A stretch of DNA of 64,000 nt from Nitrososphaerota archaeon (GCA_009889515.1 WUQR01000139.1:1-64000); one strand, 5' to 3'. Positions 1-9,782 are shown, counted from the first letter of the stretch. The notes: generated by a model not told the origin, from the letters alone. Made by a program: numbers and translations.

Positions 1-2028
1 CCTGAATCCTAGAAGGAATTGAAAGCGAAAAACTATTTGCCTGTCATATAATATTAATTCGGAATACCTGAATCCTAGAAGGAATTGAAAGATAACAGGG
101 TGGACCTCCTATGGCTAAAGTAGACGATAAACGCCTGAATCCTAGAAGGAATTGAAAGAGACCACCGATACCGGGGCGTGGAATGCAAGCACATATTGGC
201 TGTGCCTGAATCCTAGAAGGAATTGAAAGGCCATCCTGAAAAACGCGGCTTCGCTAATGTCAATATCCATCTCCTGAATCCTAGAAGGAATTGAAAGTAA
301 TGGTCTCAAGTTGCGCAATTGCTAGCCTATCATCTAGCCCTCCTGAATCCTAGAAGGAATTGAAAGTTTAGCAAATCCCAGAATAGGCTTAGACCGAAAT
401 TTACCAATCCTGAATCCTAGAAGGAATTGAAAGCTAGCAATTGCCGCGATATTTTCCCACTCTCTATACTCTAGTGCCTGAATCCTAGAAGGAATTGAAA
501 GACCGACGCCATGACAACCGAGTCATCGCCTAGGTGGCCTGAATCCTAGAAGGAATTGAAAGAAACCACTATGTTTACCTTTAAGTGAAATTCACCAAAA
601 TTACCCTGAATCCTAGAAGGAATTGAAAGACTTCGCCGTCTATCGCTTTTATCTCCACGAATTCCCGGCCAAGGTCTCCTGAATCCTAGAAGGAATTGAA
701 AGCTGGGCCTCTGTCGCATCCTCTAAGAATGGGTCGTGAACAACTACCTGAATCCTAGAAGGAATTGAAAGAGAGACGGCGTGAAACTTCCGAAAACCAT
801 GTCTTTATCGGCCCCTGAATCCTAGAAGGAATTGAAAGCGGACAGGGATAAAGATGGTGTGCGGCCCTAGGTCTGGTCCTGAATCCTAGAAGGAATTGAA
901 AGACAAAACCCCTGCACGCATTATGCAAACCCCAATTACACCCTGAATCCTAGAAGGAATTGAAAGAGTGCTATGGTGGTGTACTTGCGGCGGGTTATGG
1001 GAACCAATCCTGAATCCTAGAAGGAATTGAAAGATATAGTATCGCTCAAGATTCGTGATAAAGAATTGGCCGAGCCTGAATCCTAGAAGGAATTGAAAGC
1101 CGGGTACATCAATATTCTTGGGCTTTTTAGTTTCTAACTCAACCTGAATCCTAGAAGGAATTGAAAGTTAACTATTATTTGATGCTCTTCTGGGCAGTAG
1201 TATGCGTCCTGAATCCTAGAAGGAATTGAAAGCTAGGACCTTATCAACACCTACATAGCCGTCTAAATAGGCCTGAATCCTAGAAGGAATTGAAAGAAAG
1301 GCACAACCCCTAGACAGCTACTATGTAGGTTATGGCTCCTGAATCCTAGAAGGAATTGAAAGGTTAGCTAGGATGTAGAGGGCTGCTACGGGTGGGTATA
1401 GGGCCTGAATCCTAGAAGGAATTGAAAGTTATACTCGGAGGCTAGAGGAGTTTGGATCGGATATGGTCCTGAATCCTAGAAGGAATTGAAAGTTTAATCC
1501 ACCTCGGCCTCCCTCTTAAGAGCGGCCAAAAATTCATCCTGAATCCTAGAAGGAATTGAAAGAGCTCTATAATATCCGACTCATTTATTTCAATAGTCAA
1601 CCTGAATCCTAGAAGGAATTGAAAGTAAATCTCGCTGTCCCACTGTGAGGTCACCCTAACGTCACCTGAATCCTAGAAGGAATTGAAAGATAAGGGCAGT
1701 CAGCTCATCAGTCTCGAACCATGATGTAACCTGAATCCTAGAAGGAATTGAAAGAGCTAGGAATGAGAGGTTTAAGCAGCTTAGAAAAGAGATCCTGAAT
1801 CCTAGAAGGAATTGAAAGCCAATATACGCGGGCGCGACTGCTCGGATTAGTTGAAATAACCTGAATCCTAGAAGGAATTGAAAGTTAAATTGAGAAGCAT
1901 GACTGCGACTCTACAAATATTGGTTAGGTTATCCTGAATCCTAGAAGGAATTGAAAGATTGTGCAGAAGATTTTGGACTAGGTTAGAGGCGTAACCACCT
2001 TAACTTGAATTTTGGAAGGAATTGAGAG
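1..2028 (+). CRISPR. CRISPR array 1 (left end outside window)
   Basis: Thirty identical 25-nt repeats start at 1, 67, 134, 205, 273 and so on to 1933. A degenerate last repeat lies at 2004-2028 with five changes. The spacers are 36-48 nt and I saw no duplicates. Each repeat ends in GAAGGAATTGAAAG, the form that gives an ATTGAAAG 5' handle in subtype I-A systems. The array is therefore transcribed rightward and its leader lies left of base 1. The decayed repeat marks the leader-distal, oldest end. The array converges on the interference operon. The repeat differs from that of array 2 at positions 2 (C for T) and 11 (A for T). Confidence 0.98.
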
Positions 2029-2127
2029 TGTAAGAGATTTGGGAAAGACAACTTTAGCGTTGTTAGTGGGTAGATTTCTTCATAGAATTCTGATTTAGTT
2101 GAAGATCGTAGAGCTAGTCATAATGTA

Positions 2128-2138
2128 TTTTGTTTTTT
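2128..2138 (+). terminator. T-run after array 1
   Basis: A T-rich stretch interrupted by one G lies about 100 nt past the last degenerate repeat and just before the convergent cas3'' stop. Oligo-T runs terminate archaeal transcription, so this could end the array 1 precursor. No hairpin precedes it. The rest of 2029-2165 shows nothing else. Confidence 0.4.
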
Positions 2139-2165
2139 AGCTATAGTAGGGTTGAGGGTGTATTG

Positions 2166-2945
2166 TTAAGATACATGTCTTCTCATCCAAGTATCATAGA
2201 ATTTCGATATAACTCGAGAAAACTCTGACTCACTACTCTCGCGGTTTTTGGCTGATAGATAGTCGCACGCTATCAAGCAGTCAAGGACGATAAGGGATAG
2301 CTTCCTGAGCCGCGGATTAGGCCTATGCACCATCCGATCGTAGATTTCATTCCCAATTTGTCGGAGGGCTAAGTTATTCAATCTGCTAATACTAAGTCTG
2401 TCTAAGCATTTCATAAGAAACCCCTTATCCTCACCTTGTATAAAGAGTTCAAGAACCCCCTTCAATTTTTCCTTTGCAGTCCCAAACTCGGCTTGGCTAA
2501 TGTGTCTCAGCCTAAATATCGCCTCTCTCTCCCTCCTATCAATGTCTATTGCATGGTGATGGAAATAGACAGCAAAAACAACAGAGTAGAGGTCAGGCGC
2601 ATATCCCTGTATGTTTTTCTCCTTGACGAATCGATCAGCTATGTAAGCTGAAATAAATTCATGACCCGTAAACGACAGATACCTATCCCCACTATCCCTA
2701 TCTTCCCTTAAGTTTCTCTCAGTCTGGTAGAATGCCTTACCTGCGTCGTGGAATACTACTGCAAGTCTTACAAGATCCTTAAAATCATGCACATGGAGTC
2801 GGCCTGTTACGAACTTCTCTAGACGGCTATTGTCAATATCCTCCATAACCGTGATACCATCTCTAATGTGGTCTTTCAGAAACTCTTTTAGCTCCTGGCC
2901 ATTCCTTAGCCTTTTATAATAGCTCAGGACGTCGTCCGATATCAT
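2166..2945 (-). CDS. cas3'': Cas3'' HD nuclease (type I-A)
   Basis: A 259-residue protein with the HD-phosphohydrolase metal motif: H66-D67 in FHDAGK, H95 in TGHE and the triple His at 129-131. In subtype I-A the HD nuclease is encoded apart from the Cas3' helicase and degrades target DNA recruited by Cascade. The start codon overlaps the cas3' stop by 4 nt (ATGA), so the two are translationally coupled. It is the last gene of the leftward operon, and array 1 converges on it. Confidence 0.9.
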   Translation of the reverse strand: MISDDVLSYYKRLRNGQELKEFLKDHIRDGITVMEDIDNSRLEKFVTGRLHVHDFKDLVRLAVVFHDAGKAFYQTERNLREDRDSGDRYLSFTGHEFISAYIADRFVKEKNIQGYAPDLYSVVFAVYFHHHAIDIDRREREAIFRLRHISQAEFGTAKEKLKGVLELFIQGEDKGFLMKCLDRLSISRLNNLALRQIGNEIYDRMVHRPNPRLRKLSLIVLDCLIACDYLSAKNRESSESEFSRVISKFYDTWMRRHVS

Positions 2946-4687
2946 TCATCTTCTGCCTCACTGATTCTGAGCCCAAACTCGTAGCTGTATTCACCATCAA
3001 TAATGAAGGACCTAATTCCTTTCGTATAAATAAGTTTGATGAGCTTTCTCGCATCCCTTAACCACGAGTCGTCGGATCCTAACGGCTCCCTAACGACATC
3101 ACCCCTATTCTCTTTGACCCACCCCTTAACCCTCCCAGACTTCAATAATTTTAAGAATATATGAAAATCTATAGGTATGGGCTCTGAGACGGACTCAACT
3201 TGGACGGGTATCAAGGGAGACTCTCTTATGAAGCTACCACCGAGTTCAAAGAATTTCTCCACAGCATAGTCGATGCTGTGAAGGTTTGTAAAGGTTCTTA
3301 ACATATCCTCTATCTCCTTAACATTCACATCCATCTCGACAAGCCTATACACACTGTCTATCAACTCTTTATAGCCACTGTACCCAACTTCGGCTGCCCC
3401 ACTAGGGATACTCGGAATATGTAAGTTCAATTTGCCGATACGAGCTTTCATAAATTCTAATGTCTCCTTACATAGCTCCCAGTCATAGACTTTGTACCTT
3501 TGCCCAAAGACGTCATCGCTCCTCCAAATATATGCCTCTCCTTCTTTTTCACCGTCGTATCTAAGGAACCTACCAAAACGTTGGACAAGCGTATGGGCGG
3601 GGGCAAGATCGGTTATCAAGAGGTTTGACGAGATATCTATGCCGGCTTCAACAGATTGTGTCCCCACTATGAGATACTCTCTCTCCCCTTTCAGCGCATC
3701 TAGTCTTTCATGCTTTCTCCTTTTATCCAACTCTGTGAAACGGGAATGTATCAACAACACATTCTTGAAATCATTCTTCACATGGTCATAGAATTTTATT
3801 GCCTCTTGGACCGTGTTGAAGACGACGAGTACCCTCCTATAGCCCACCTCCCACCTCTCACTAATCCAACCTCTAATCTCCTCCCACCACTTATCTTTCT
3901 TCGATAGTTGCTTTAGTTTGATCTCATATTTCTTGTCGATCCTATCTTGGAGAAACTTTTCATCGGCACATGGATCAAACTCGAACCACTCGACCTTGTC
4001 CTCGAATTGATACAGTATATTCTTCAGCTCATCCTTTAATTTCTGCGGTATTGTGGCAGACATCAAAACCACTTTCTGATCGCAGTCAATTGCGTGTAGC
4101 AGCAACGTGAATAGATACGTCAATGATTTTGTCTCATCACTAAGAAGGTGGACTTCATCCAACACTAGGTCAGAGAATATGACAGAGGATTGTGAGAATA
4201 GGTAATGCCCATACGTGCCTTCTATTGTTCCTGTCAAGTCATGCCACCCCTTAATCACCTTATCTAAATCTTCGGGAGCTAGTCCAAACATGGTTAGAGA
4301 TAATGTATCTATCGTGGTGAGAGTTATGGGAGCGATCAAATATGGCGATGAGTGCTCATGCATATACCTCTTGCCTACGAGGCCATCAGCAGTGGGGACG
4401 ATTTTCTTGATCTTGTTGAATTGATCCTCAAGCAGAGTTCTCATAGGGAAGGATATGATCAGTTTTCCACCTTCCTCGTACGCCTTCAGTGCTATAGCCC
4501 CACTAATGCTGGACTTACCGTACCCTGTCGGAGCCTCTATGACAAAAATGTTCTTATCATCCCATGATCTGTCCAGCTCCTTTATGACCATTGAGATGAA
4601 CGGGCGTTCCCCTAGGTAGCCGTGAAGCCTGCATAATCTTTCATAAGCTTTTTTCAAGCCTGCCAAGTTCCCACAGTAAGGTCTCAT
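2942..4687 (-). CDS. cas3': Cas3' helicase (type I-A)
   Basis: A superfamily 2 helicase of up to 581 residues. It has Walker A APTGYGKSS at about 52-60, the DEVH box at 177-180, an SAT motif near 209 and the motif VI-like QRFGRFLR near 368. It unwinds and translocates on target DNA for the separate HD subunit. The longest frame overlaps cas8a by 47 nt. A TTG at 4657 gives a shorter overlap and keeps all motifs, so the true start may be there. There is no HD domain in this polypeptide, as expected for the split I-A arrangement. Confidence 0.92.
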   Translation of the reverse strand: MRPYCGNLAGLKKAYERLCRLHGYLGERPFISMVIKELDRSWDDKNIFVIEAPTGYGKSSISGAIALKAYEEGGKLIISFPMRTLLEDQFNKIKKIVPTADGLVGKRYMHEHSSPYLIAPITLTTIDTLSLTMFGLAPEDLDKVIKGWHDLTGTIEGTYGHYLFSQSSVIFSDLVLDEVHLLSDETKSLTYLFTLLLHAIDCDQKVVLMSATIPQKLKDELKNILYQFEDKVEWFEFDPCADEKFLQDRIDKKYEIKLKQLSKKDKWWEEIRGWISERWEVGYRRVLVVFNTVQEAIKFYDHVKNDFKNVLLIHSRFTELDKRRKHERLDALKGEREYLIVGTQSVEAGIDISSNLLITDLAPAHTLVQRFGRFLRYDGEKEGEAYIWRSDDVFGQRYKVYDWELCKETLEFMKARIGKLNLHIPSIPSGAAEVGYSGYKELIDSVYRLVEMDVNVKEIEDMLRTFTNLHSIDYAVEKFFELGGSFIRESPLIPVQVESVSEPIPIDFHIFLKLLKSGRVKGWVKENRGDVVREPLGSDDSWLRDARKLIKLIYTKGIRSFIIDGEYSYEFGLRISEAEDE

Positions 4688-5843
4688 ACCTCTTGGCAGC
4701 CCATCTCAATTTCTCATCACCCCCAACTTTAACGTAGGCGTTATGAAGTTCCCGCAAGGCTTGGTATATTCCATATCTGTCATCTAATATTACATATCTA
4801 TACAGACCTACTATTACAGACATTAAGTTGTTATACTCAACGCTATCACTATTCCTTAATCTATCAAGTACAATACTATCAGGTGCAATAATCTTCTCTA
4901 CCACTGCGAAAGATTCTCTGCCTTCTCGCTGTAAAATAGTAAGGGGAATCGCCTCATATAATTTGTATGTCTGTCCTTCCTGTTCGACCCTTAGCAGGAG
5001 TAAAGAGGCGCTCCTCACGTTGTGTTCTGCTAATGCCTCCTGTAACTTTGCGTTTAAGTATATCTCTAATGCTACGAGTTCTTCGTTATAATGTCTCTTT
5101 AGAATCTGTTCCAGTACTTCACGAGCCTTGTCTCTTATCAATAACATAGTCCTAGCATCTTTATTAGAGTATAGTATTTCACCTATTTCGATCGGTGATA
5201 GGAACAAGAAATAATATGTGTTAGAGCTTCTATAAACAAAGGATGAATATATGCCTAGCAACGCCAGCATTAGGACTTCGGGGGATACGTATGTTGTGAG
5301 TTGACGGGTTGTGTACTTATGCTCCGTGGAAGTTAGACCTGTGTACCGCTCAGACTTGAGGAGTTGGAGCGCTAGTCCCTTATCGTTCTTTAAATCTCCT
5401 ATTATCATTTGATTTTTTCGTATTGTTGCACCTATAAAAATACTATTAGTTATGGGTCTAAGTTTTTCAGGACTACGGTTGAGGATGTATAGGATTTCTC
5501 GGTAATTTGTTACTCGCGATTTTTCCTTTCTCCTACGATCGTCAGGGCTCAGTGATTCCAGCTTTTCCTCTAATTCTCTTCCACTTATTCCTAGCCCTCT
5601 TAGGAATCTCTCTATAGAACTGTTATCATTTTTGCCAACAGTGTTGATGCTAATTTTATTAAGGATTTCGTTGCTAAGCCCGCTGTATGCTTTCGCGAGT
5701 CCGTCGTCTGGTATTGTTATTCCGCTGGCCTCTATCTTGGCTGGTACCTTTGATATCAGATATATGAGCCCCTCGTAGATTAGGAGGTTGGTCAGGGTAT
5801 CGTTGAGTGGGAGGCTTACCACAACATTTATGCTACCGCGCAA
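4641..5843 (-). CDS. cas8a: Cas8a large Cascade subunit (Csa4-like)
   Basis: A 400-residue protein without simple motifs. It lies between cas5 and cas3' in the interference operon, the place of the Cas8a (Csa4/Csx9 group) large subunit that recognises the PAM and helps recruit Cas3. The C-terminal third is helical and charged, as in Cas8-type proteins. The start overlaps the end of cas5 by 16 nt. Assignment rests mainly on position and length, because Cas8 sequences diverge fast. A profile search against the Cas8a1 and Cas8a2 families would settle the subfamily. Confidence 0.7.
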   Translation of the reverse strand: MRGSINVVVSLPLNDTLTNLLIYEGLIYLISKVPAKIEASGITIPDDGLAKAYSGLSNEILNKISINTVGKNDNSSIERFLRGLGISGRELEEKLESLSPDDRRRKEKSRVTNYREILYILNRSPEKLRPITNSIFIGATIRKNQMIIGDLKNDKGLALQLLKSERYTGLTSTEHKYTTRQLTTYVSPEVLMLALLGIYSSFVYRSSNTYYFLFLSPIEIGEILYSNKDARTMLLIRDKAREVLEQILKRHYNEELVALEIYLNAKLQEALAEHNVRSASLLLLRVEQEGQTYKLYEAIPLTILQREGRESFAVVEKIIAPDSIVLDRLRNSDSVEYNNLMSVIVGLYRYVILDDRYGIYQALRELHNAYVKVGGDEKLRWAAKRYETLLWELGRLEKSL

Positions 5844-6652
5844 ATTCCTATGAGCACCTCCTCATCGTATTTATACCCACACGCGTTTCCAGCGACCTTT
5901 AGCCTATATGTTGGCGGGTCATCCAAGAGTTCGAGAATTGGTACGTAGAACCTGACTGTTTTCTGACCAAGTAGGTACTGTGTCACTGGATCGTATATTG
6001 GCAGGTTAAATGGGTTAATTAACAGTTCTTGCGACCAATTCCGAATGACGCTTTCTATCGTGGTTACACCATCTATCAATGGGAATGAGTATCTTGTGCT
6101 TAATTCGCCAGTTAATTTTTGTGGTTCGAATTCTTTCACATCCACAACAGAGACGATGCTCTCTTTTGAGCCAAGTCTATGAATGTTCCACATGGTATAT
6201 TTATTGATGATGATCTCTTTCTCTCCGATTCTCCCCGCAAAACCGTCTTTAAAGACTATGTAAAGCCTGAGTTTTGGTGGTTCTGTGTTCAATGATGTGA
6301 GAATCGTTTTTCCAGTGGCCGGTGCATCATACGATCCGGACAAGTCGGTAGGACTCGGATATCGTATGCCTTTAGTGATCTTGGTTGCTATTAATCTATT
6401 TAGATCAGAGAATTTTACTGGTAAACAGTTTAAGGGTCTTAACCCGACTGCAAGCAGGTTTTTGCTAAGCATTGGTATAATTTCTCTCGTCTTCCCCTCG
6501 CCTAGTACGTTTTCTTTGGCAATGTGTTCAGCTATTGCTCCTAGAATTGTAGTGGGGGGCGGGTAAGTGAATGAGGGGGATGTCTTAGAATAGCCCACGA
6601 CCTTGGACTGAAAGCCCCAGACAAATTCCACATCAACGAGGAATCCAATCAT
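5828..6652 (-). CDS. cas5: Cas5, Cascade crRNA 5'-handle binding subunit
   Basis: A 274-residue Cas5. The N-terminus carries the RAMP-type first strand followed by the family signature SFTYPPPTTILGAIAE at about 27-42, a proline-rich turn then a glycine-containing helix that is typical of Cas5. It caps the Cas7 filament and holds the 5' handle of the crRNA. It starts with ATG 17 nt after the cas7 stop and overlaps cas8a by 16 nt, so it belongs to the same transcript. Confidence 0.88.
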   Translation of the reverse strand: MIGFLVDVEFVWGFQSKVVGYSKTSPSFTYPPPTTILGAIAEHIAKENVLGEGKTREIIPMLSKNLLAVGLRPLNCLPVKFSDLNRLIATKITKGIRYPSPTDLSGSYDAPATGKTILTSLNTEPPKLRLYIVFKDGFAGRIGEKEIIINKYTMWNIHRLGSKESIVSVVDVKEFEPQKLTGELSTRYSFPLIDGVTTIESVIRNWSQELLINPFNLPIYDPVTQYLLGQKTVRFYVPILELLDDPPTYRLKVAGNACGYKYDEEVLIGICAVA

Positions 6653-6669
6653 AGTCTATGTCCTACTTG

Positions 6670-7635
6670 CTAGCTGGCTACTCTTCTCTTGATCTTGTCT
6701 ATTGCATCTGCCACAAACGCTTCGAAGCTTCCACTATCAAAAATGTGAATATCGGTGTTATAGCTTATTTTCTCCAACTTCTTCCTAGTCCTCTCAATAT
6801 AATCTCTCGTGAAGGGGCTTGGAACGGTCCAAGGCTTATCTGATGCGGCTATTACCATGCTCTCCCAGTCAACTAATGGAAGGAACCTTGTCTTCTTCGC
6901 TCCAAACCCGTTCTCGACGAGCAGCGCCCTAACAGAATCTAATAATACATCTATTCTTCTTCTCCTCTCATCATCACTAATCACTTGTTTACCAGCATTC
7001 TCCACATTGAATGTTAATCTTCCTATGTATCTCGTATCAATGTCGAGGCTGAACATGTAGAGCGACGACGTGATCTCAACATAATATAACATCTGCCCCC
7101 TTTCCTTAACAAATTTTGTGCCTAGTGCGTATCTGCTATGAAGCTGAGGCTCAATAACCACATTTCTCAAAGCTTCTTGCACAGGAATCATATATCCAGT
7201 GAAAAAGTTTGAAGTCCTCTTGATATTTTCCGCTTCAGCATATAAGAACCCTCCTATATCCTCTACGGTACATTTGCTAATTATGGTCTCTTCTATATCT
7301 ATCTTTTTTTCACTCTTACTTGGCGAGACACCAAATGATTCCGCGAATATGTCGTTATTGCTGCTTTTAAGGAAGATTCCTTTCTCACAGAGTTTGCATA
7401 CTGGAAGAGATGGTGTTATCTCCTTGCATTTCTCCGATATTATCCTCTGGAGCCCGTGAGCTATACTCTCTCCCGAAATGGCTGGCACAAAATAGACAGC
7501 GTATGTGTTATCATCTTCTCTCACAACCATGGGGACGCGTCTATGCTTCACATAGTTTCCTACAGACTCCGTCATGTTAAGGGATTCCGCGTTAAAAAGC
7601 ACTCTACCTCTTATGCTGACAAATACGTCCCTCAG
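6670..7635 (-). CDS. cas7: Cas7/Csa2 Cascade backbone, probable CTG start
   Basis: A Cas7 (Csa2) family RAMP protein that polymerises along the crRNA as the backbone of type I-A Cascade. Conserved N-terminal features are RVLFNAESLNMTESVGNY and a C-x-x-C pair (PVCKLCEKG). The first ATG, GTG or TTG is the GTG at 7602, which would cut off the first conserved beta-strand (VFVSIRG). The frame stays open upstream to a CTG at 7635 that overlaps the csa5 stop as CTGA. A GGAGGTG ribosome-binding site stands 8 nt before it. I therefore place the start at 7635 (321 residues). The GTG start gives 310. Confidence 0.85.
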   Translation of the reverse strand: MRDVFVSIRGRVLFNAESLNMTESVGNYVKHRRVPMVVREDDNTYAVYFVPAISGESIAHGLQRIISEKCKEITPSLPVCKLCEKGIFLKSSNNDIFAESFGVSPSKSEKKIDIEETIISKCTVEDIGGFLYAEAENIKRTSNFFTGYMIPVQEALRNVVIEPQLHSRYALGTKFVKERGQMLYYVEITSSLYMFSLDIDTRYIGRLTFNVENAGKQVISDDERRRRIDVLLDSVRALLVENGFGAKKTRFLPLVDWESMVIAASDKPWTVPSPFTRDYIERTRKKLEKISYNTDIHIFDSGSFEAFVADAIDKIKRRVAS

Positions 7636-8102
7636 GTCTTCGCACCTCCTACTTCCTGAACTCCAGATTCTCCACTCGCCTCACGTCGCCCTATGAATTT
7701 GGAGGTCTTGGCAAGAGCCTTGGCGCAAATGAGCGACAAGATTTCGCGCAACTCTTGAGTGCCCTGAAGATTTCTTATACTCTCTACTTCATATTCTAGA
7801 AAGCTATCGTCTACACCATTCATTAAGCTCTTTACAGCATCAGGCATATCGCTAGGCGGTGACCTCTTTAATGCTATAAAGTCTCTCAACGCTTCTCTGA
7901 GATAGTGGAGTGCCAAGGACTTGGCATGGGCATTCCCAAGTCTGTCTATGTAATGGTAATCACCATCGTATGCTAAGACCGCAAGCATATTAGGTATTTG
8001 AATATATCTCTCCGCGCTCATGTACTTCTCACAAGATTTTTCAGGTTTAAAAACATTTCCTGTAAAATCTATCTTCAATCTTGCATACTCACTCAAATCC
8101 AC
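7632..8102 (-). CDS. csa5: Csa5-like small Cascade subunit
   Basis: A 156-residue, mostly helical protein. It is first in the interference operon and directly upstream of cas7, where subtype I-A loci carry Csa5 (a Cas11-type small subunit that stabilises the R-loop). It starts with GTG at 8102, about 24 nt from a TATA-like TTTAAAC, so it is probably leaderless. It ends with TGA overlapping the likely cas7 start. Identification rests on position and size, since sequence conservation in this family is low. Confidence 0.68.
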   Translation of the reverse strand: MDLSEYARLKIDFTGNVFKPEKSCEKYMSAERYIQIPNMLAVLAYDGDYHYIDRLGNAHAKSLALHYLREALRDFIALKRSPPSDMPDAVKSLMNGVDDSFLEYEVESIRNLQGTQELREILSLICAKALAKTSKFIGRREASGESGVQEVGGAKT

Positions 8103-8162
8103 CCTAGGTAAGGTCTTAGCAGTTTAAACCTTAAAAAAGTATCCTGGGGTTAAATCATTTAG
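8103..8162. promoter_or_regulatory. Divergent promoter between csa5 and cas6
   Basis: Only 60 nt separate the two divergent starts. TTTAAAC at 8123-8129, read leftward, lies about 24 nt from the csa5 GTG. CTTAAAAAAG at 8130-8139, read rightward, is centred about 28 nt before the cas6 ATG. Both spacings match archaeal leaderless transcripts. The TATA elements touch, so the two transcripts probably compete for TBP/TFB or are repressed together. Confidence 0.6.
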
Positions 8163-8990
8163 ATGGGTAGCAAAAGCGTCATTAGACTCTCCGTCACGTT
8201 TAGCGTAGTAGGTAATGCTGTAATTCCACCATTTTCCGCAAAGGTGAGTAGGCTGATCCTGTATAGGATGTCAGAGGCATATCGTAGATTGGCGGGAGTA
8301 GACACCACCTTTAAGCCTGTCTCGGTGTCTCCTTTATTTCGTGATGGGCACCCCCTCATCAAGTTAAAGGGTGAGAACCAGATACTGATGATCAACGACG
8401 GGGATGTTTACTCGTTTAATTGCTGCCTGATAACGGGTGAGGAATTTATGCTCGATGAGCTGATTTCCTTTGAGCAGTCGGTTATTAGGGATGTTTTCGG
8501 GGCTTCGATAGTCTTGGAGGGTGTGCGAGTTGAGGTGAGACGGTACAACTCATTCGGGTTTGAGAAGCCAAGCGCTATTAGGCTGAACTTTCTATCACCT
8601 GTCCTCCTACAGCTTCCGAGCTTCAGGGGGCGTAAAGCAGGAAGGTACGCCCTATTCCCGGTTCCATCACTACTTATCAGCTCCCTCATCGAGCACTGGA
8701 ACAACAACTCAGACCCCGCCATGTACATTAAAAACCCATACTGGCTAACCTACTATTCAAACTATGCACTCTTAGAGGCGGACTTCCACCTAAAGCCTGT
8801 AACAGTCATCTATGACAATAAGCGGCTAGTTAGGGGGTTGATGGGATGGGTACTATACGACATGAGGAAAAGCAGGAGCACGCCCTCGTTGAAAAAGATA
8901 CTAGCCCTGCTTGACTACGCCCAGTATGTAGGAATAGGGAAGTCGAGGGCCACAGGATTCGGACACGTATCAATAAAATGCATAAACTGA
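8163..8990 (+). CDS. cas6: Cas6 CRISPR RNA endonuclease
   Basis: A 275-residue RAMP protein with the C-terminal glycine-rich signature GIGKSRATGFG at about 258-268, characteristic of Cas6. It cleaves within the repeat to leave the 8-nt 5' handle. The ATG lies about 28 nt after a TATA-like element, so it is probably leaderless. It is divergent from the interference operon. Both arrays share the last 14 nt of their repeats, so this single Cas6 probably processes both. Confidence 0.9.
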   Translation: MGSKSVIRLSVTFSVVGNAVIPPFSAKVSRLILYRMSEAYRRLAGVDTTFKPVSVSPLFRDGHPLIKLKGENQILMINDGDVYSFNCCLITGEEFMLDELISFEQSVIRDVFGASIVLEGVRVEVRRYNSFGFEKPSAIRLNFLSPVLLQLPSFRGRKAGRYALFPVPSLLISSLIEHWNNNSDPAMYIKNPYWLTYYSNYALLEADFHLKPVTVIYDNKRLVRGLMGWVLYDMRKSRSTPSLKKILALLDYAQYVGIGKSRATGFGHVSIKCIN

Positions 8991-9001
8991 CACGGGAACA
9001 G

Positions 9002-9010
9002 ATATTTAAA
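9002..9010 (+). promoter_or_regulatory. TATA box of csa3
   Basis: ATATTTAAA is centred about 28 nt upstream of the csa3 ATG at 9034, directly after the cas6 stop. The spacing fits a leaderless transcript, so csa3 need not depend on the cas6 promoter. Confidence 0.55.
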
Positions 9011-9033
9011 CAAAAACCCTAGTGAAGTAGTAG

Positions 9034-9759
9034 ATGGTTAAAAAGGCTGTCATCGTAAACATGGGATTTGATCCCACAGCAACACTAGATATAATATCAG
9101 CCACCCCCCTCTCCTCCAACGACTTATTAGTCCTCATATATCCCAAGACAGCCGACGATATATCGAAGCTCAGAAACGAGCAGGCTAGGACTCAGATTAA
9201 GAACTATGTAAATGCATTGAAAACAACTGGGCGAGGAATAGAGCTTAGAGAAATTGAGATTGAGCTCACCGATGCTTCAAGCTCAATTGATGAGCTGTTA
9301 GGTATGTTGATAGAACTCAAGAGGAGAGGCTTCTACGTGTATTTCGAGCTTACGGGCGGGGTAAGGGCGATAACCGTGATCATGTGCCTTCTCTCGATAT
9401 GGTTCCCACAGCTAGTGGACGAGTTAACCTATGTCATTGAGGTGACGAGGGTAAGGAAGAGCATACCGGTCATATCTCCGGCGCAACTCTCATCAAAGAC
9501 GGTCTTAAATGTTCTCTACTTCCTCGCAGAGAAGAAGCAGGCTAAGAGAAAAGATATCTGTGAGGCATTGGATGTGAGCGAGAGCCGCGTCAGCAGAATC
9601 GTCTCTTTCCTGAAGAAATTGGGGATTGTGGAGGAACGGCTAAGGGTCATCTCCTTGAGCGACAGGTTCGCGAATTATACCCCTATCTTTAGGAATTTTA
9701 AAAACATCTTGCAGAATGATGAAAGAATCTTATCCGAATTGCGGGATAAAAAAGATTAA
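9034..9759 (+). CDS. csa3: Csa3 CARF-HTH regulator of cas genes
   Basis: A 241-residue protein. The N-terminal Rossmann-like CARF domain (about 1-140) carries the ligand-site motif FELTGGVRAITVIM near 106-120. A winged helix-turn-helix follows (about 150-215, KRKDICEALDVSESRVSRIVSFLKKLG region). Csa3 proteins of Sulfolobus control adaptation cas genes and arrays, and their CARF domains bind cyclic oligoadenylate. It is placed between cas6 and the csa1-cas1-cas2-cas4 operon. Palindromes that could be its operators lie before csa1 and in the leader of array 2. Confidence 0.88.
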   Translation: MVKKAVIVNMGFDPTATLDIISATPLSSNDLLVLIYPKTADDISKLRNEQARTQIKNYVNALKTTGRGIELREIEIELTDASSSIDELLGMLIELKRRGFYVYFELTGGVRAITVIMCLLSIWFPQLVDELTYVIEVTRVRKSIPVISPAQLSSKTVLNVLYFLAEKKQAKRKDICEALDVSESRVSRIVSFLKKLGIVEERLRVISLSDRFANYTPIFRNFKNILQNDERILSELRDKKD

Positions 9760-9768
9760 CTACGTAGT
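9743..9768 (+). promoter_or_regulatory. TATA-like element and palindrome before csa1
   Basis: GGATAAAAAAG at 9743-9753 lies inside the end of csa3, about 30 nt before the csa1 ATG. It is followed by the perfect 10-nt palindrome ACTACGTAGT at 9759-9768. A repressor or activator binding there would cover the expected transcription start. This is a plausible Csa3 site, but only by inference. Confidence 0.4.
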
Positions 9769-9782
9769 CCCTTTTTCTCCAG

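Noticed and set aside
1442-1654. Minus-strand ORF across array 1 repeats (FQFLLGFR units)
   Set aside because: Translation of CRISPR repeats; the repeating motif is the repeat itself.
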